A stretch of DNA of 64,000 nucleotides from a virus: IMG/VR virus record IMGVR_UViG_3300017725_000001, positions 1-64,000 of that record. The stretch is one strand, 5' to 3'. Within the stretch, counting starts at the first letter, position 1. Each line of letters begins with the position of its first letter. Below the pieces are notes generated by a model. The model was not told where the DNA came from, did no database searches, and saw only the letters and a list, made by a program, of their open reading frames with translations. Below, piece by piece: positions 29,909-39,219 of the stretch. The position numbers were made by a program, and so were the translations under genes.

Positions 29909-32227
29909 CTAAATTACGCAACTTTCACAATAGTCGTCGTACTGTTCATCTGATTCAAAGTCTTCACGGCCTTTAAGTGGTTTGCTTTTAAATTCAATCT
30001 CACCTTGACCATCATATGTATTAAAATAATACAACTGTTTACCACCGTACTTGTAAAACATTACAAGATGTTGTAGCATAACACTTAATGGAATCTTCTC
30101 GTCTGGAAAAAACTCCGGGTTATAACTTGTATTTACCGATATGCCCTGATCAATATACTTCTGGAGAACGGCCATAATCTTTAAATAACCTTCTGGACTT
30201 TTTTGAGTCCATAGTAGATCATATTTATTCTTTAGACGTGCATATCCAGGTACAACCTGTTTCAAAACACCATGTTTTGATTGCTTTACACTTACAAATG
30301 CACGTGGTGGCTCAATACCGTTAGTACTATTGCTTATTTGTGCTGACGTTTCAGCAGGCATAAGAGCCATTAATGTACTGTTACGAATACCACTATTTCT
30401 TAATCTTTCACGTAGTTCTTCCCAAGGCATACGTTCTTTGTGTGGTACTAGTTCATCTAATTCTTTTTTGTATGTCATATTAGGTGTAATACCATCACCG
30501 TATCTTGTTTCACCTGTACCAGTTATTGGTCCATATTCTTCTGCAAGTTCTACACTTGCTTCTATTAAGTAATAACTCCAAGCTTCTGCCCATTCGTCTA
30601 CTTTAGCTAATCCACGTTTGCCAATATTCTGATATGTTAAATCATTTTTTGCTAACCAATATGCAAAGTTAATAATACCTATACCTAATGGTCTACGTTT
30701 CATTGTGCTTAATTCTGCCGCTAATACTGGATATTGTTGATAGTCTAATAATGCATCTAATCCACGTACTGCTAATTTACAAACTTTTTTAAACTTACTA
30801 GGTTCACTAATATTTCCCCAATTGATTGCACTTAACGTACATAAACTAATTTCACCTTCTTTGTCTCTAACACTATACAAAGGTTTAGTAGGTAAATTAA
30901 TTTCACAACATAAGTTACTTTGTTTAATAGGTGCTAGTTCAGGCTTGAACGAACCATGCGAATTAGCATGATCTACATTCATCAAATAAACTCTTCCTGT
31001 ATTTTTACGTTCTTCCATAAACATTCCAAATAACTCAGATGCTTTAAGAACTTTTTTTCTAATTCCAGTTTTCTTTTCAGCTTTCTCATATATTTCTTTA
31101 AACTTATCTTGATCAGCAAAAAATGCATCATATAAGCCTGGAACATCTGCAGGTGAGAAAAGTGTAATATTACCATTTGTAAGTAAACGTTCATACATTA
31201 ATTTATTAAACTGTACGCCATAATCCATATGTCTTACACGATTATCTTCTGTACCTTTATTATTTTTAAGTACAAGCAAGTCTTCAACTTCTAAGTGCCA
31301 AATAGGATAGTATAACGTAGCCGCTCCACCACGAACACCACCTTGACTACATGACTTGACTGAACTTTGAAATAATTTATAAAAAGGAATAACACCTGTA
31401 TGTGTTGCATCACCGTTTCTAATTTTTGAACCAATGGCACGAATAGAACCACCGCCAATACCAATACCTGCTTTCTGTGAAACATATTTTACAATAGCAG
31501 ATGATGTAGCATTAATACTATCTAAATCGTCATCAGTTTCTACTAGAACGCAAGAAGAGAATTGTCTTTGTGGTGTACGTACACCTGCCATTACTGGCGT
31601 AGGCAAACTAATATCAAAATTACTAATTGCGTCATAGTAATCTTTAACCCATTTCATTCTTTCTTCTTTTGGATATTGACTAAACAATGTTGCTGAAATC
31701 ATCATATAACATACTTGTGGTGTTTCAAATATTTCACCTGTTGCTCTATTTTGTACTAGATACTTTCCACGAAATTGTTCCATGGCCGCATATGTCATAT
31801 CTTCATCACGTTCATGTTTAATAAACTCTTCCATTTGATTAATTTCATTTTCATCATAAGCAGAAAAAAATTCTGGATCATATAAACCACGATCAACATT
31901 CATACGAGCTATCTCTCGTAAATGTGGTGGTTCAAATTTATCATAAACTTTTTTACGTAAATGGTAGTTAATAAGTCTACCAGCTACCCATTGATAATTT
32001 GGTGTTTCTTCTGATATAAGATCAGCCGCCGCTTTAATTAATGTTTCTTGAATATCTGCACTCTCAATTCCATTATAAAATTGTAAGTGACTTTTAATTT
32101 CTACTTCACTAGCACTTACACCTGTAATATTTTCGCAGGCGTAAAATACAACCTTATGCATCTTCTCAAGGTCAAGTTCTTCTTCTGTACCATCTCTTTT
32201 TTTGATTATTGTTTTTATTGCTGTCAT
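29909..32227 (-). CDS. nrdA: Ribonucleotide reductase class Ia, alpha subunit
   Basis: 772 residues from the second of two adjacent ATGs, with AGGA upstream. An N-terminal ATP-cone, the redox Cys in FSSCVLVETDDD near residue 226, the SNLCCEINLPTKP loop with the thiyl Cys and Glu, SLCTLSAINWG, and the C-terminal CESC pair are all present, so it looks complete and allosterically regulated. Works with NrdB and glutaredoxin downstream. An internal promoter at 32367-32395 probably drives this three-gene set. Confidence 0.96.
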   Translation of the reverse strand: MTAIKTIIKKRDGTEEELDLEKMHKVVFYACENITGVSASEVEIKSHLQFYNGIESADIQETLIKAAADLISEETPNYQWVAGRLINYHLRKKVYDKFEPPHLREIARMNVDRGLYDPEFFSAYDENEINQMEEFIKHERDEDMTYAAMEQFRGKYLVQNRATGEIFETPQVCYMMISATLFSQYPKEERMKWVKDYYDAISNFDISLPTPVMAGVRTPQRQFSSCVLVETDDDLDSINATSSAIVKYVSQKAGIGIGGGSIRAIGSKIRNGDATHTGVIPFYKLFQSSVKSCSQGGVRGGAATLYYPIWHLEVEDLLVLKNNKGTEDNRVRHMDYGVQFNKLMYERLLTNGNITLFSPADVPGLYDAFFADQDKFKEIYEKAEKKTGIRKKVLKASELFGMFMEERKNTGRVYLMNVDHANSHGSFKPELAPIKQSNLCCEINLPTKPLYSVRDKEGEISLCTLSAINWGNISEPSKFKKVCKLAVRGLDALLDYQQYPVLAAELSTMKRRPLGIGIINFAYWLAKNDLTYQNIGKRGLAKVDEWAEAWSYYLIEASVELAEEYGPITGTGETRYGDGITPNMTYKKELDELVPHKERMPWEELRERLRNSGIRNSTLMALMPAETSAQISNSTNGIEPPRAFVSVKQSKHGVLKQVVPGYARLKNKYDLLWTQKSPEGYLKIMAVLQKYIDQGISVNTSYNPEFFPDEKIPLSVMLQHLVMFYKYGGKQLYYFNTYDGQGEIEFKSKPLKGREDFESDEQYDDYCESCVI

Positions 32228-32282
32228 CATTGTCCTAAATCTCAAATAGTCTTGTATTTACATCGGCTGTAGCTATAGATAA

Positions 32283-32720
32283 CTATTTGCTTAATGTACT
32301 AACATCAATATCTTTTAAAACTTCTAGTTCTTTGTCTATAATGTCAGTGGTGTCTATATTGTTATAATTATAGTTTAAAACGTACTTGTTGTCAACTAAA
32401 ACTATTAACTTTATATCATTTTTTTCCACAGTTTGTACAAGCAATATTCTACAGGCTATATTACTATAGTGTAACGTGTATGCCATACCCAACGACACAA
32501 CATTTTCGTCGTAATCATTCTGATGTAGCATTTCCCAAGGTGTACTCCATGTTGACTCATCAAATGGATCAACTTTTCTAGTACCTACTGGTGTTGTATT
32601 CCAAAAGTCTAAAACAACTTGTAATTGTTCTAAAATATTGGAAACACCACAAATCCGTTTCCTTAATTCACGCCACCTTTGAATTCTTTGTCTAGGAGGC
32701 AATTGCCATACTTCGTCCAT
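32283..32720 (-). CDS. Hypothetical virion-associated protein
   Basis: 145 residues. WQLPPRQRIQRWRELRKRI at the start and the central TPWEMLHQNDYDENVVSLG segment look like conserved marine T4-like phage proteins found near structural genes. Function is not known to me. The nrdA promoter lies inside its 3' third. Confidence 0.55.
   Translation of the reverse strand: MDEVWQLPPRQRIQRWRELRKRICGVSNILEQLQVVLDFWNTTPVGTRKVDPFDESTWSTPWEMLHQNDYDENVVSLGMAYTLHYSNIACRILLVQTVEKNDIKLIVLVDNKYVLNYNYNNIDTTDIIDKELEVLKDIDVSTLSK
32367..32395 (-). promoter_or_regulatory. Internal sigma70-type promoter for nrdA-nrdB-grx
   Basis: TTGACA 32390-32395, 17 bp, TATAAT 32367-32372: a perfect consensus within a coding region, placing +1 near 32360, upstream of nrdA. 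Confidence 0.65.
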
Positions 32721-32724
32721 TTAT

Positions 32725-33480
32725 TTAAAATGATTTTTGTACGTATTTTAATGTGTGTACGGTATCAAGATCTGTAGTATCAAACATTAAACTAAATTTG
32801 TCTGTACTATTATGTGAAAGACTAAAGACTAAAGGCATTGCGCCATTGCTGATGTCATATACGTCTTTGATTGAGCTTGTTGTAGGAACGCCAGCATTGT
32901 CATCAATTAGGATTGATAACTGTCCGTGTCTTGAAGCTGACGTTGTTGTTAAACTATAATCAATAGTAATCTTATCTTTATTTGCACAAATAAATTCAAT
33001 TCCTGATTCTTTAGGTCCTGCAGAATCTGCTGTCAGTTTGTTTAGACTTTGAGACTGTACTGGATTTGGGAATGCTTCTGCATGGTAGCCAACTTCTTTA
33101 TTATAGTAAAGTTCAAAAACTGTACTAGATGTAGGAGTTGAAGATAAGCCATGCGAGAATGATGCAACTGCATCCTTGAATGTTATGTTATTACCTGTTA
33201 TAGAAATATTATCACTTGCTGGGTTAACTGTGATTCCATAAGTATACTGATCTAAATTAGCGATTAAATCTAAATCAATAGGATCGCCGTTTGCTGAAGT
33301 AAATTCTACTTTAGCTGTCGTTGCATCACTATTACTTACTTGGCAAGTTCCATTTACTGAAGCTTGTCCTATGAATAATCTTTGAATGTCTTGTGCAAGT
33401 CCAAATTCACCTGGTAGTAATTTTGGCAAATCTGCCAAATTACCTTTTCTAACTGTCATTCTAGCTGTCGTTGTTGTCAT
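32725..33480 (-). CDS. Virion structural protein, fibre-type N-terminus
   Basis: 251 residues. The N-terminus, RKGNLADLPKLLPGEFGLAQ then RLFIGQ, is the attachment-type motif seen at the start of many phage tail-fibre and tropism proteins. The rest is beta-rich and Ser/Thr/Asp-rich. Probably a minor tail or fibre part. Confidence 0.65.
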   Translation of the reverse strand: MTTTTARMTVRKGNLADLPKLLPGEFGLAQDIQRLFIGQASVNGTCQVSNSDATTAKVEFTSANGDPIDLDLIANLDQYTYGITVNPASDNISITGNNITFKDAVASFSHGLSSTPTSSTVFELYYNKEVGYHAEAFPNPVQSQSLNKLTADSAGPKESGIEFICANKDKITIDYSLTTTSASRHGQLSILIDDNAGVPTTSSIKDVYDISNGAMPLVFSLSHNSTDKFSLMFDTTDLDTVHTLKYVQKSF

Positions 33481-33500
33481 TGTTTATTCCTTAATATAAT

Positions 33501-33509
33501 GTATTTATC
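33501..33509 (-). promoter_or_regulatory. Late-type promoter GATAAATAC
   Basis: GATAAATAC between the exonuclease gene and the fibre-type gene at 32725-33480, about 20 bases before its ATG. Confidence 0.65.
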
Positions 33510-33510
33510 T

Positions 33511-34191
33511 TTATAGATTATAAAATTGTTCTAAACGTTCGGCCCATTTAAGTTCCCATTGTTTAAATTCTGTACTATCTGCTTCAAATAATTGAAACTC
33601 ACCTGCTCTACTGCACATAAAAACAGCTATGTTTGATATGTTTGTTCCATACATTTCATTGTGGGCGTTTGCATAGGCCGCTCCTTGTAGGAAATAATCA
33701 TCAATCCATTCACGTTTTTTAGGTTTATTGGTCTGTTTAAAGTCCATGATAGTTTGTTTACCTTTATATACTCCAACTAAATCTGTTGTACCTGCATATA
33801 AATCTTTTGCTACTAAATTAACCTCTGATCCCCACACTTCGCTAATATCAGGTTCCACATTGTCTATTACAACTTGTGCCATACCTTTTGCTTGTTTATG
33901 GACCATATTGTTTCCTGGATTGTATTCTTCATTTTTAAACCATTTTTCTAATATATTATGCATTACAGATCCAACATTAGATGCTTCAGTTACAATACGT
34001 TGTGCTTCAGCATCTCCTACACGTTTTTTCCATCTAGCCAATCCTGCTTTTTTATCTGCTGATTGGGTTGCACTTAAAATAGTGGTTACACTTGGAACAG
34101 GATCGCCCCAAGGATTCTCATATAGACGTTTCCCGTCTACTGAGGTTCTTTTAAATTCTTTATAATCATAAGGGGATTTTATTTTTAACAT
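33511..34191 (-). CDS. PD-(D/E)XK exonuclease (RecB/Cas4-like)
   Basis: 226 residues. The nuclease core is seen in GSVMHNILEKWF, AGTTDLVGVYKGKQ and TIMDFKQTNK, giving the Asp and Asp-x-Lys metal ligands, followed by the QGAAYANAH helix. I choose the ATG at 34191, six bases after the -10 box of its promoter, because the first ATG at 34197 touches the -10. It probably processes DNA ends for recombination or degrades host DNA. Confidence 0.85.
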   Translation of the reverse strand: MLKIKSPYDYKEFKRTSVDGKRLYENPWGDPVPSVTTILSATQSADKKAGLARWKKRVGDAEAQRIVTEASNVGSVMHNILEKWFKNEEYNPGNNMVHKQAKGMAQVVIDNVEPDISEVWGSEVNLVAKDLYAGTTDLVGVYKGKQTIMDFKQTNKPKKREWIDDYFLQGAAYANAHNEMYGTNISNIAVFMCSRAGEFQLFEADSTEFKQWELKWAERLEQFYNL

Positions 34192-34197
34192 ACTCAT

Positions 34198-34226
34198 AGT
34201 ATATGTGCCTTCTATAGAAATGTCAA
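34198..34226 (-). promoter_or_regulatory. Early (sigma70-type) promoter, leaderless output
   Basis: TTGACA 34221-34226, 17 bp, TATACT 34198-34203. Six bases lie between the -10 and the ATG at 34191, so +1 is predicted at that A. Confidence 0.75.
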
Positions 34227-34249
34227 TGAGTTATTTGAGATTTTGTTGA

Positions 34250-34867
34250 TTACCAATATACATACCATTTAAAAGTTTTACTGGTATTAGTATTAGTTAG
34301 TCTTTCTATTTTGTATCCTAGGTTTTGAAAATATTTAATTACTTGTTCCATTTGATTTGTTAGTCCACGATCAGTGGCAGTACCTTGCCAAATATTAAAA
34401 TAATCAACACTTGTAGGATTAGATATACTGTATACACCTGCTACAAATCCTAGAGCTGTATTTGCAGTTCCTGCACCTATCTCATATGACCAAGTTGAAC
34501 CTTGTGGCTCAGTTATAGTAAGTATCAAGTAATTACTATCCTTTGAAGCCGTTAAACCTGCAACTCCTGCATCGTTGATATCTGCTACTATTGCGTTTAA
34601 TGATGTTCCTGTAGTGCCTAATGTTATTGTATTATTATCAAAAATTAAAGTGTCACCTACTGTTATTGTTGGATTTAGTGCAGTTCCTATTTTTTGAACA
34701 CTTGGCGTAGCTTCTGTCATTGTTGTAGTATCATCTACATATGCTTCAAAATTACCTAATGCACTCTGTGAAATAATTTCTTTCATTATTTCTTGTGTTT
34801 CAGTAAACACAATCATATCTTGTGATGCTTTTGATCTAGCTTGTGCCGCGTTTAGTCCTACACTCAT
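34250..34867 (-). CDS. Virion structural protein
   Basis: 205 residues. A helical start (ARSKASQDMIVFTETQEIMK) precedes a compact beta domain (NPTITVGDTLIFDNNTITLG, LNAIVADINDAGVAGLTASK). Similar domains occur in marine T4-like structural proteins. Exact position in the virion unknown. Confidence 0.6.
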   Translation of the reverse strand: MSVGLNAAQARSKASQDMIVFTETQEIMKEIISQSALGNFEAYVDDTTTMTEATPSVQKIGTALNPTITVGDTLIFDNNTITLGTTGTSLNAIVADINDAGVAGLTASKDSNYLILTITEPQGSTWSYEIGAGTANTALGFVAGVYSISNPTSVDYFNIWQGTATDRGLTNQMEQVIKYFQNLGYKIERLTNTNTSKTFKWYVYW

Positions 34868-35193
34868 TTGTTTAACTCTTTTTTAACTTGCTTCTTAGCC
34901 ATATTAGTTACGGTCTTATCTGCTTTTTCGGGGTCAACCTTGTTTAAATTACTAGCATCAAGACTTGAAGTATTAAAATAAACCATTCCATCTTTTATAT
35001 TATTAACTATAGGTAAATTTGATATCTCATCAAATAATGATTCGTTATCAGCATCAACACCCATAGCTTTAAGTTCTTTAACTAAAGATTCTAGAGGAAT
35101 ACTATCTACACCTTCACTACTTAGAATTGAGAGTAGATCAATAACTTTTGAATCTACTTCAGAATTTAATTCGAAGAGTTGAGAGTACCTCAC
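34864..35193 (-). CDS. Hypothetical protein, possible internal-head protein
   Basis: 109 residues, helical, beginning MRYSQLFELN, which resembles the short N-terminal capsid-targeting peptides on T4-like internal proteins. Overlaps the next gene by four bases. Function unknown. Confidence 0.5.
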   Translation of the reverse strand: MRYSQLFELNSEVDSKVIDLLSILSSEGVDSIPLESLVKELKAMGVDADNESLFDEISNLPIVNNIKDGMVYFNTSSLDASNLNKVDPEKADKTVTNMAKKQVKKELNK

Positions 35194-35198
35194 GTTAA

Positions 35199-35966
35199 TT
35201 ACCTCTTTAGTTCCGCAAATGCTTTTTTAAGAACGTCTTTGCTAATTTTACCTTCTGATTGTGCTTCTTTAACCATCTTGATTGCTTTTAGGTAAGGATC
35301 AACTGATTCTTCTTTCATCTCTCTACCTTCAGCATCTGACTCTGCACTAGCGGCATCAGCACCTTCAAAATCATCACCAGCTGGTTCTTCAGCAGGTGCA
35401 TCAATTGCATCCATATCCATAGGTGCTTCAGGTGCAGGCTCCATACTCATATCTGTTGCTGGTGCTTGACCTTGTGCTACTAATACTGCGTTACTTACAT
35501 CATCATTGGCTTTTTTAACTGCATCAAGAGCTGTACCAATTGCCATTTCAGCACTCTGTGAGAATGCTTCAGCTTCAGCAGTACCAACTTCTTCTTTCAT
35601 TGCGTTAGTAATACTCATTAGTTCTTCTACTTGCATACTTGCTAAATTTTCAGCCATTTTTTGTAAGTCGTCAGCCATTTGTTTTGCGGCTAGAAGTACT
35701 TCAGCTTGGTCCAATTCGCTTTCCATTACTGGTTTATTTGACATAGCTTCTTTTATACCTTCTAATACTAACAATAACTTCTGATATTGTTTGTCATTTA
35801 CTGCGATACCATTATCACGTAATGACTTGATTTTAGATTCTGTAAATGTCTTAACTTTTTGTAGTTTGGCACCGTCTGCACCAAAGTTAAAGTTAACACC
35901 AAATACTTCTTTTAGAACTGAATCTAATTTCGTTATTTTGTTTACTTCTAAATTTTTTAAATCCAT
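35199..35966 (-). CDS. Acidic coiled-coil protein, scaffold or core-like
   Basis: 255 residues. Helical N-terminal two-thirds (ELDQAEVLLAAKQMADDLQK), then a Pro/Ala/Asp/Glu-rich linker (APEAPMDMDAIDAPAEEPAG) and a helical end. Composition is that of T4-like prohead core or internal proteins. A late promoter at 36000-36008 precedes it. Confidence 0.5.
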   Translation of the reverse strand: MDLKNLEVNKITKLDSVLKEVFGVNFNFGADGAKLQKVKTFTESKIKSLRDNGIAVNDKQYQKLLLVLEGIKEAMSNKPVMESELDQAEVLLAAKQMADDLQKMAENLASMQVEELMSITNAMKEEVGTAEAEAFSQSAEMAIGTALDAVKKANDDVSNAVLVAQGQAPATDMSMEPAPEAPMDMDAIDAPAEEPAGDDFEGADAASAESDAEGREMKEESVDPYLKAIKMVKEAQSEGKISKDVLKKAFAELKR

Positions 35967-35999
35967 AATTTGACCCCTTCAGGTTTTTCTTAATATATT

Positions 36000-36008
36000 G
36001 TATTTATG
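36000..36008 (-). promoter_or_regulatory. Late-type promoter CATAAATAC
   Basis: CATAAATAC about 35 bases before the ATG at 35966, in the gap after the 36010-36618 gene. Confidence 0.5.
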
Positions 36009-36009
36009 C

Positions 36010-36618
36010 TTATAGGCAGGATTTGATCTGTTTTTTGGCTTCGTTCATCTTCTGAACCGCTTGACCTTGCTTGGCCATTGCTAAATCTAGCTTAAATCCT
36101 TCACTTACTTTGGATTTTTGCTTGTAAAACGCCGCTTCAGCTAGTTGACTACCATAACGTACATCTAAATCAAGTAATTGTTTAATATTACTTGTCTTGC
36201 CATGCATCATACCTTTTACTATTCCCATTGCCGTTTCAAATAATGCAATTTGTTCGTGCAATACTTTACCATCTTCCTTGATAGTATAAAACATCTTTTT
36301 AATACCTGGAACAACTTGTTCTTTGTCCATAGTGATCTCATATTCTGCAATCTTTACACTATTTCCTTGCTTTGTTGCTACAGCCATTGTAGGATCTTCA
36401 TATGTTTCTTCTACTGCTTCTTTAGCCACTTGTGTTGTAGCTTCGTCTAGTTTTTGCAGTATGTCATACATACCTTTAGCATTTTTGCTAACACTATTCA
36501 ACAAATTTGCTTTTAATTCTGGATTGCTTTTTTGTTCAGTTTCTGTAGGAACTTTTGAACTCTCATTTAACTTTTGAATAAGTTCTTTCATTCCTTTTGT
36601 TTCTTCGTGTGTTGGCAT
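36010..36618 (-). CDS. Hypothetical helical protein
   Basis: 202 residues, helical and Lys/Gln-rich (TKGMKELIQKLNESSK, MAKQGQAVQKMNEAKKQ), with a beta-like middle (KIAEYEITMDKEQV). It belongs to the block of structural genes at 34-40 kb and shares a base with the upstream gene. Likely an internal or core protein. Confidence 0.5.
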   Translation of the reverse strand: MPTHEETKGMKELIQKLNESSKVPTETEQKSNPELKANLLNSVSKNAKGMYDILQKLDEATTQVAKEAVEETYEDPTMAVATKQGNSVKIAEYEITMDKEQVVPGIKKMFYTIKEDGKVLHEQIALFETAMGIVKGMMHGKTSNIKQLLDLDVRYGSQLAEAAFYKQKSKVSEGFKLDLAMAKQGQAVQKMNEAKKQIKSCL

Positions 36619-36827
36619 TATAGGCTCCCTTTCATTCTTTCATAGAATACTTTATTATTCTCAACTATTTTTTTAACAACATTTTTGTTAACCAAGTTTT
36701 GAATTAAAATTAAATCTCGTTCGTTTAGATCGTCTTTGCATTTACGTTCTAACAAATTCTCATAACATTCACTTTCGTGAACTGAGATGAATACTGGAAT
36801 GCCTCCGGGTTGTTCAATCGTTTTCAT
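36618..36827 (-). CDS. Hypothetical small protein
   Basis: 69 residues with a winged-helix-like feel (NERDLILIQNLVNKNVVKKI). Start and stop each overlap a neighbour by one base, so it is embedded in the structural operon. Unknown role. Confidence 0.5.
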   Translation of the reverse strand: MKTIEQPGGIPVFISVHESECYENLLERKCKDDLNERDLILIQNLVNKNVVKKIVENNKVFYERMKGSL

Positions 36828-37339
36828 TAACGACCTCCCATTGCCAATTGTTTAAGTCTTTCAATTTCTTGTGCATTTATATTTGATTGTTGCTGGTTTG
36901 CATCTGATTTATATTTGTTTTCAGCTCTTTCAATATCATCTGGATCTGCACTACCTGCTCTTACTGCTCCTTGACCAGTTGGTTGTTTATTTGAACCCGC
37001 TACATATCTTTGTGGGTTACTTGAATCTCTTTTTGCATCTTGTTGTGCATTAGTAAAGTCTCTTTGATCATTGCCGTTGTTTGATGCTCTAATTGTAGCA
37101 TTACTTGGCTTGGCTGTTTGTATTGTTCCATACCCAGCTTCATTGACTCTACTTAAATCTATAATTGATGAAAATTTATCATTGTCTTCATTTTTAATTG
37201 AATCTAATAAGTTAAGTGTATCGCCAAAAGATAACCCTTTTAATTGTTCCATGATGTCATCTTTTTTAAGTTCTAATCCGAACTTAACGTTAGCATAATC
37301 TATTACACTATCTACTGTACTATTATTTACTATTTCCAT
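36827..37339 (-). CDS. Hypothetical Gln/Asn-rich protein
   Basis: 170 residues. A short helical head (DDIMEQLKGLSFGDTLNLL) is followed by a low-complexity Asn/Gln/Ser/Asp region (NAQQDAKRDSSNPQRYVAG). Disordered composition suggests a core or internal virion protein. No family recognised. Confidence 0.5.
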   Translation of the reverse strand: MEIVNNSTVDSVIDYANVKFGLELKKDDIMEQLKGLSFGDTLNLLDSIKNEDNDKFSSIIDLSRVNEAGYGTIQTAKPSNATIRASNNGNDQRDFTNAQQDAKRDSSNPQRYVAGSNKQPTGQGAVRAGSADPDDIERAENKYKSDANQQQSNINAQEIERLKQLAMGGR

Positions 37340-37340
37340 C

Positions 37341-37628
37341 TTAACCTCTAGCTTTGTTTAATCTAGCAACAATACGACTTGCAGGATTTAACCTTTTAGA
37401 ACGTACTGCCGCCTTTTGCATACGAGCACCTTTTTGTGCTCTTGTTTTTCTCATTACGAATCTCTTTTTGAGATCCATAGGTGCCGCACATTGACTAGGA
37501 TTTGCTACAATTCTATTCTTACGAATACCAACTGTGCAACGAAACTTCCTAGTTACAGCTTTACCTCTTCTAGCAAAAATTAATTTTGCTTCAGAAATTA
37601 CTGTATTGTACGACTCATTTAATAACAT
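37341..37628 (-). CDS. Small basic protein, probable DNA-binding virion protein
   Basis: 95 residues, very basic (KKRFVMRKTRAQKGARM, KAAVRSKRLNPASRIVARL) with two Cys in FRCTVGIRKNR and NPSQCAAP. The first 14 residues (MLLNESYNTVISEA) look like a capsid-targeting or propeptide segment. Probably bound to packaged DNA; this is inference. Confidence 0.55.
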   Translation of the reverse strand: MLLNESYNTVISEAKLIFARRGKAVTRKFRCTVGIRKNRIVANPSQCAAPMDLKKRFVMRKTRAQKGARMQKAAVRSKRLNPASRIVARLNKARG

Positions 37629-37915
37629 TAACCTGCACCCAATAACGGAGTTACTGTATTTAAATTTAGTAACAACAATACTATTGTTGAGAGCAATCCT
37701 GCAATAACCGTTGCCGCGGCTCCAATGATTAGCTTGTTACTAGACATACTTGCTGATGTTTGCTTTTCTGCTACTTTACTCATAGCCGTAGTTAAGCCAT
37801 CCACTTTAGTTTCTAATCTATTTAATTTTTCTTCCAACACGCGATACCTTTCCGCACACAGATCAACGTGTGCCTCTAGATTTTCACGCTCAAGCCTTGA
37901 CTGATTCATTGCCAT
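37628..37915 (-). CDS. Coiled-coil protein with C-terminal membrane anchor
   Basis: 95 residues: an acidic coiled coil (YRVLEEKLNRLETKVDGLTT) then a single C-terminal hydrophobic helix (LIIGAAATVIAGLLSTIVLLL). The layout resembles XhlA-type haemolysin/lysis proteins, a suggestion only. A late promoter lies upstream at 37991-37999. Confidence 0.55.
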   Translation of the reverse strand: MAMNQSRLERENLEAHVDLCAERYRVLEEKLNRLETKVDGLTTAMSKVAEKQTSASMSSNKLIIGAAATVIAGLLSTIVLLLLNLNTVTPLLGAG

Positions 37916-37990
37916 ATTATGTTCTCACATTCTTTGACAGCGTCTTATTAAGAGCTGATTTGTATGAGTACAATCATTCGTACTCTACTA

Positions 37991-37999
37991 CTATTTATA
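37991..37999 (-). promoter_or_regulatory. Late-type promoter TATAAATAG
   Basis: TATAAATAG at the 3' end of the gene at 37995-38453, about 75 bases before the ATG at 37915. Confidence 0.5.
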
Positions 38000-38453
38000 T
38001 GTTTTCACTATATTTAAAGTAAGTATTTTTCTTATTCACTGTATTTGTGTCAATTATCTCTGGATCAATGCTTATTGTTTCGTTTAAATCTTCGTGTATT
38101 GGCATTTTATCAAAGTCTTCTTTTAACATATAAACGTCATTATTATCTTTTTTCCATGCATCTGCTGTCTCACTAGCAAATTTTAACACCCATACGGTAT
38201 GAGTGCCTGTAAAATTTGTGCCAAATTCATATTTGCTTATATCTTGCGAATCTAAAATTTGTACACTACTTAAAACTGGTTGAGATCTTAGACTAATACT
38301 TTGGATAAATGTATTCAAGTTCTGTGCTTGGAAATACCCACTTGCACTTGTTTTTGGACTTACTACACCAGAATCTGTTATATCAATCAAGGTGTAAACC
38401 GTATAAAAATCAGTTGAGCCTGTTAATACTTCAACTGGCCTTGAAACTGCCAT
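37995..38453 (-). CDS. Virion structural protein
   Basis: 152 residues, beta-rich with a Ser/Thr-rich first half (VSRPVEVLTGSTDFYTVYTL, SSVQILDSQDISKYEF) and an acidic end. Likely a minor head or tail protein from its setting. Confidence 0.5.
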   Translation of the reverse strand: MAVSRPVEVLTGSTDFYTVYTLIDITDSGVVSPKTSASGYFQAQNLNTFIQSISLRSQPVLSSVQILDSQDISKYEFGTNFTGTHTVWVLKFASETADAWKKDNNDVYMLKEDFDKMPIHEDLNETISIDPEIIDTNTVNKKNTYFKYSENI

Positions 38454-38454
38454 A

Positions 38455-39219
38455 TTACATACCTGTCATTTTACCAGCAGTATATCCAGCCGCAAATGCC
38501 GCCGCTCCACGTGCAATACGTTTACCTATACTACCTTTTTTCTTATTGTCTATCTCTAATCCTGCTTCGTTTGCATACTTTGTAAATATTGGATTTAAAT
38601 CACTTCTTCTAGCATTTAATCTAAAATATTTTGTTAATTGTGTAGCCGCTAATTGTCTTTGAGTAGTATTTAAAGTATCCCACTCACCTACTAGTCTTCT
38701 AGCCGCTTTTAGTTTTGGATCTTGTATTGCTAAATTTTTTTCTAATCTATAAAAGAAAGCCTGTGCTTGTCCTGTGTTTATCTTTCCTGATTCAATTTGT
38801 TTTAAAAAGTTTCTAATTCTTTTTTGTTCTACATTAACTTTAGCAAGTAATAACTTATCTGCTTCTGAATCAGCTAATCCTGTGGGTTTTAATGTAGAGT
38901 GTATTGTTTGATATAAATCTGTTCCACTAGGACTAGGTTTATTCCAATTTGAAAACATACTTGTTCTACGTGCATATTCTTTTGCTACTGGTGCATATTT
39001 GTAATCATTTGCCATTGCGTATAAACTCATCATACTTACAAAAACATGATCTGTTAATGATCTAGCACCTTGAGCTTTAATCATATCACGAGTTCGAAAC
39101 ATTCTAGCTTCGCCTAATGAATTAATAAATTCTAAATACGGCTCTTCGCTATCTTTGGGCATTTCGTGTCCGCCTTGCATTGCCGAATATTGTTCTAATG
39201 TATATTTTTCTTTGCTCAT
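38455..39219 (-). CDS. Hypothetical helical protein with glycine-zipper end
   Basis: 254 residues, strongly helical, ending in a small-residue stretch (GAAAFAAGYTAGKM) that could insert into a membrane. Overlaps the upstream ligase-fold gene by four bases. Function unknown; possibly an internal virion protein. Confidence 0.5.
   Translation of the reverse strand: MSKEKYTLEQYSAMQGGHEMPKDSEEPYLEFINSLGEARMFRTRDMIKAQGARSLTDHVFVSMMSLYAMANDYKYAPVAKEYARRTSMFSNWNKPSPSGTDLYQTIHSTLKPTGLADSEADKLLLAKVNVEQKRIRNFLKQIESGKINTGQAQAFFYRLEKNLAIQDPKLKAARRLVGEWDTLNTTQRQLAATQLTKYFRLNARRSDLNPIFTKYANEAGLEIDNKKKGSIGKRIARGAAAFAAGYTAGKMTGM

Noticed and set aside
33728-34165. Plus-strand frame of 145 codons opposite the exonuclease
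   Set aside because: The minus strand carries recognised nuclease motifs; the plus frame has no ribosome site.
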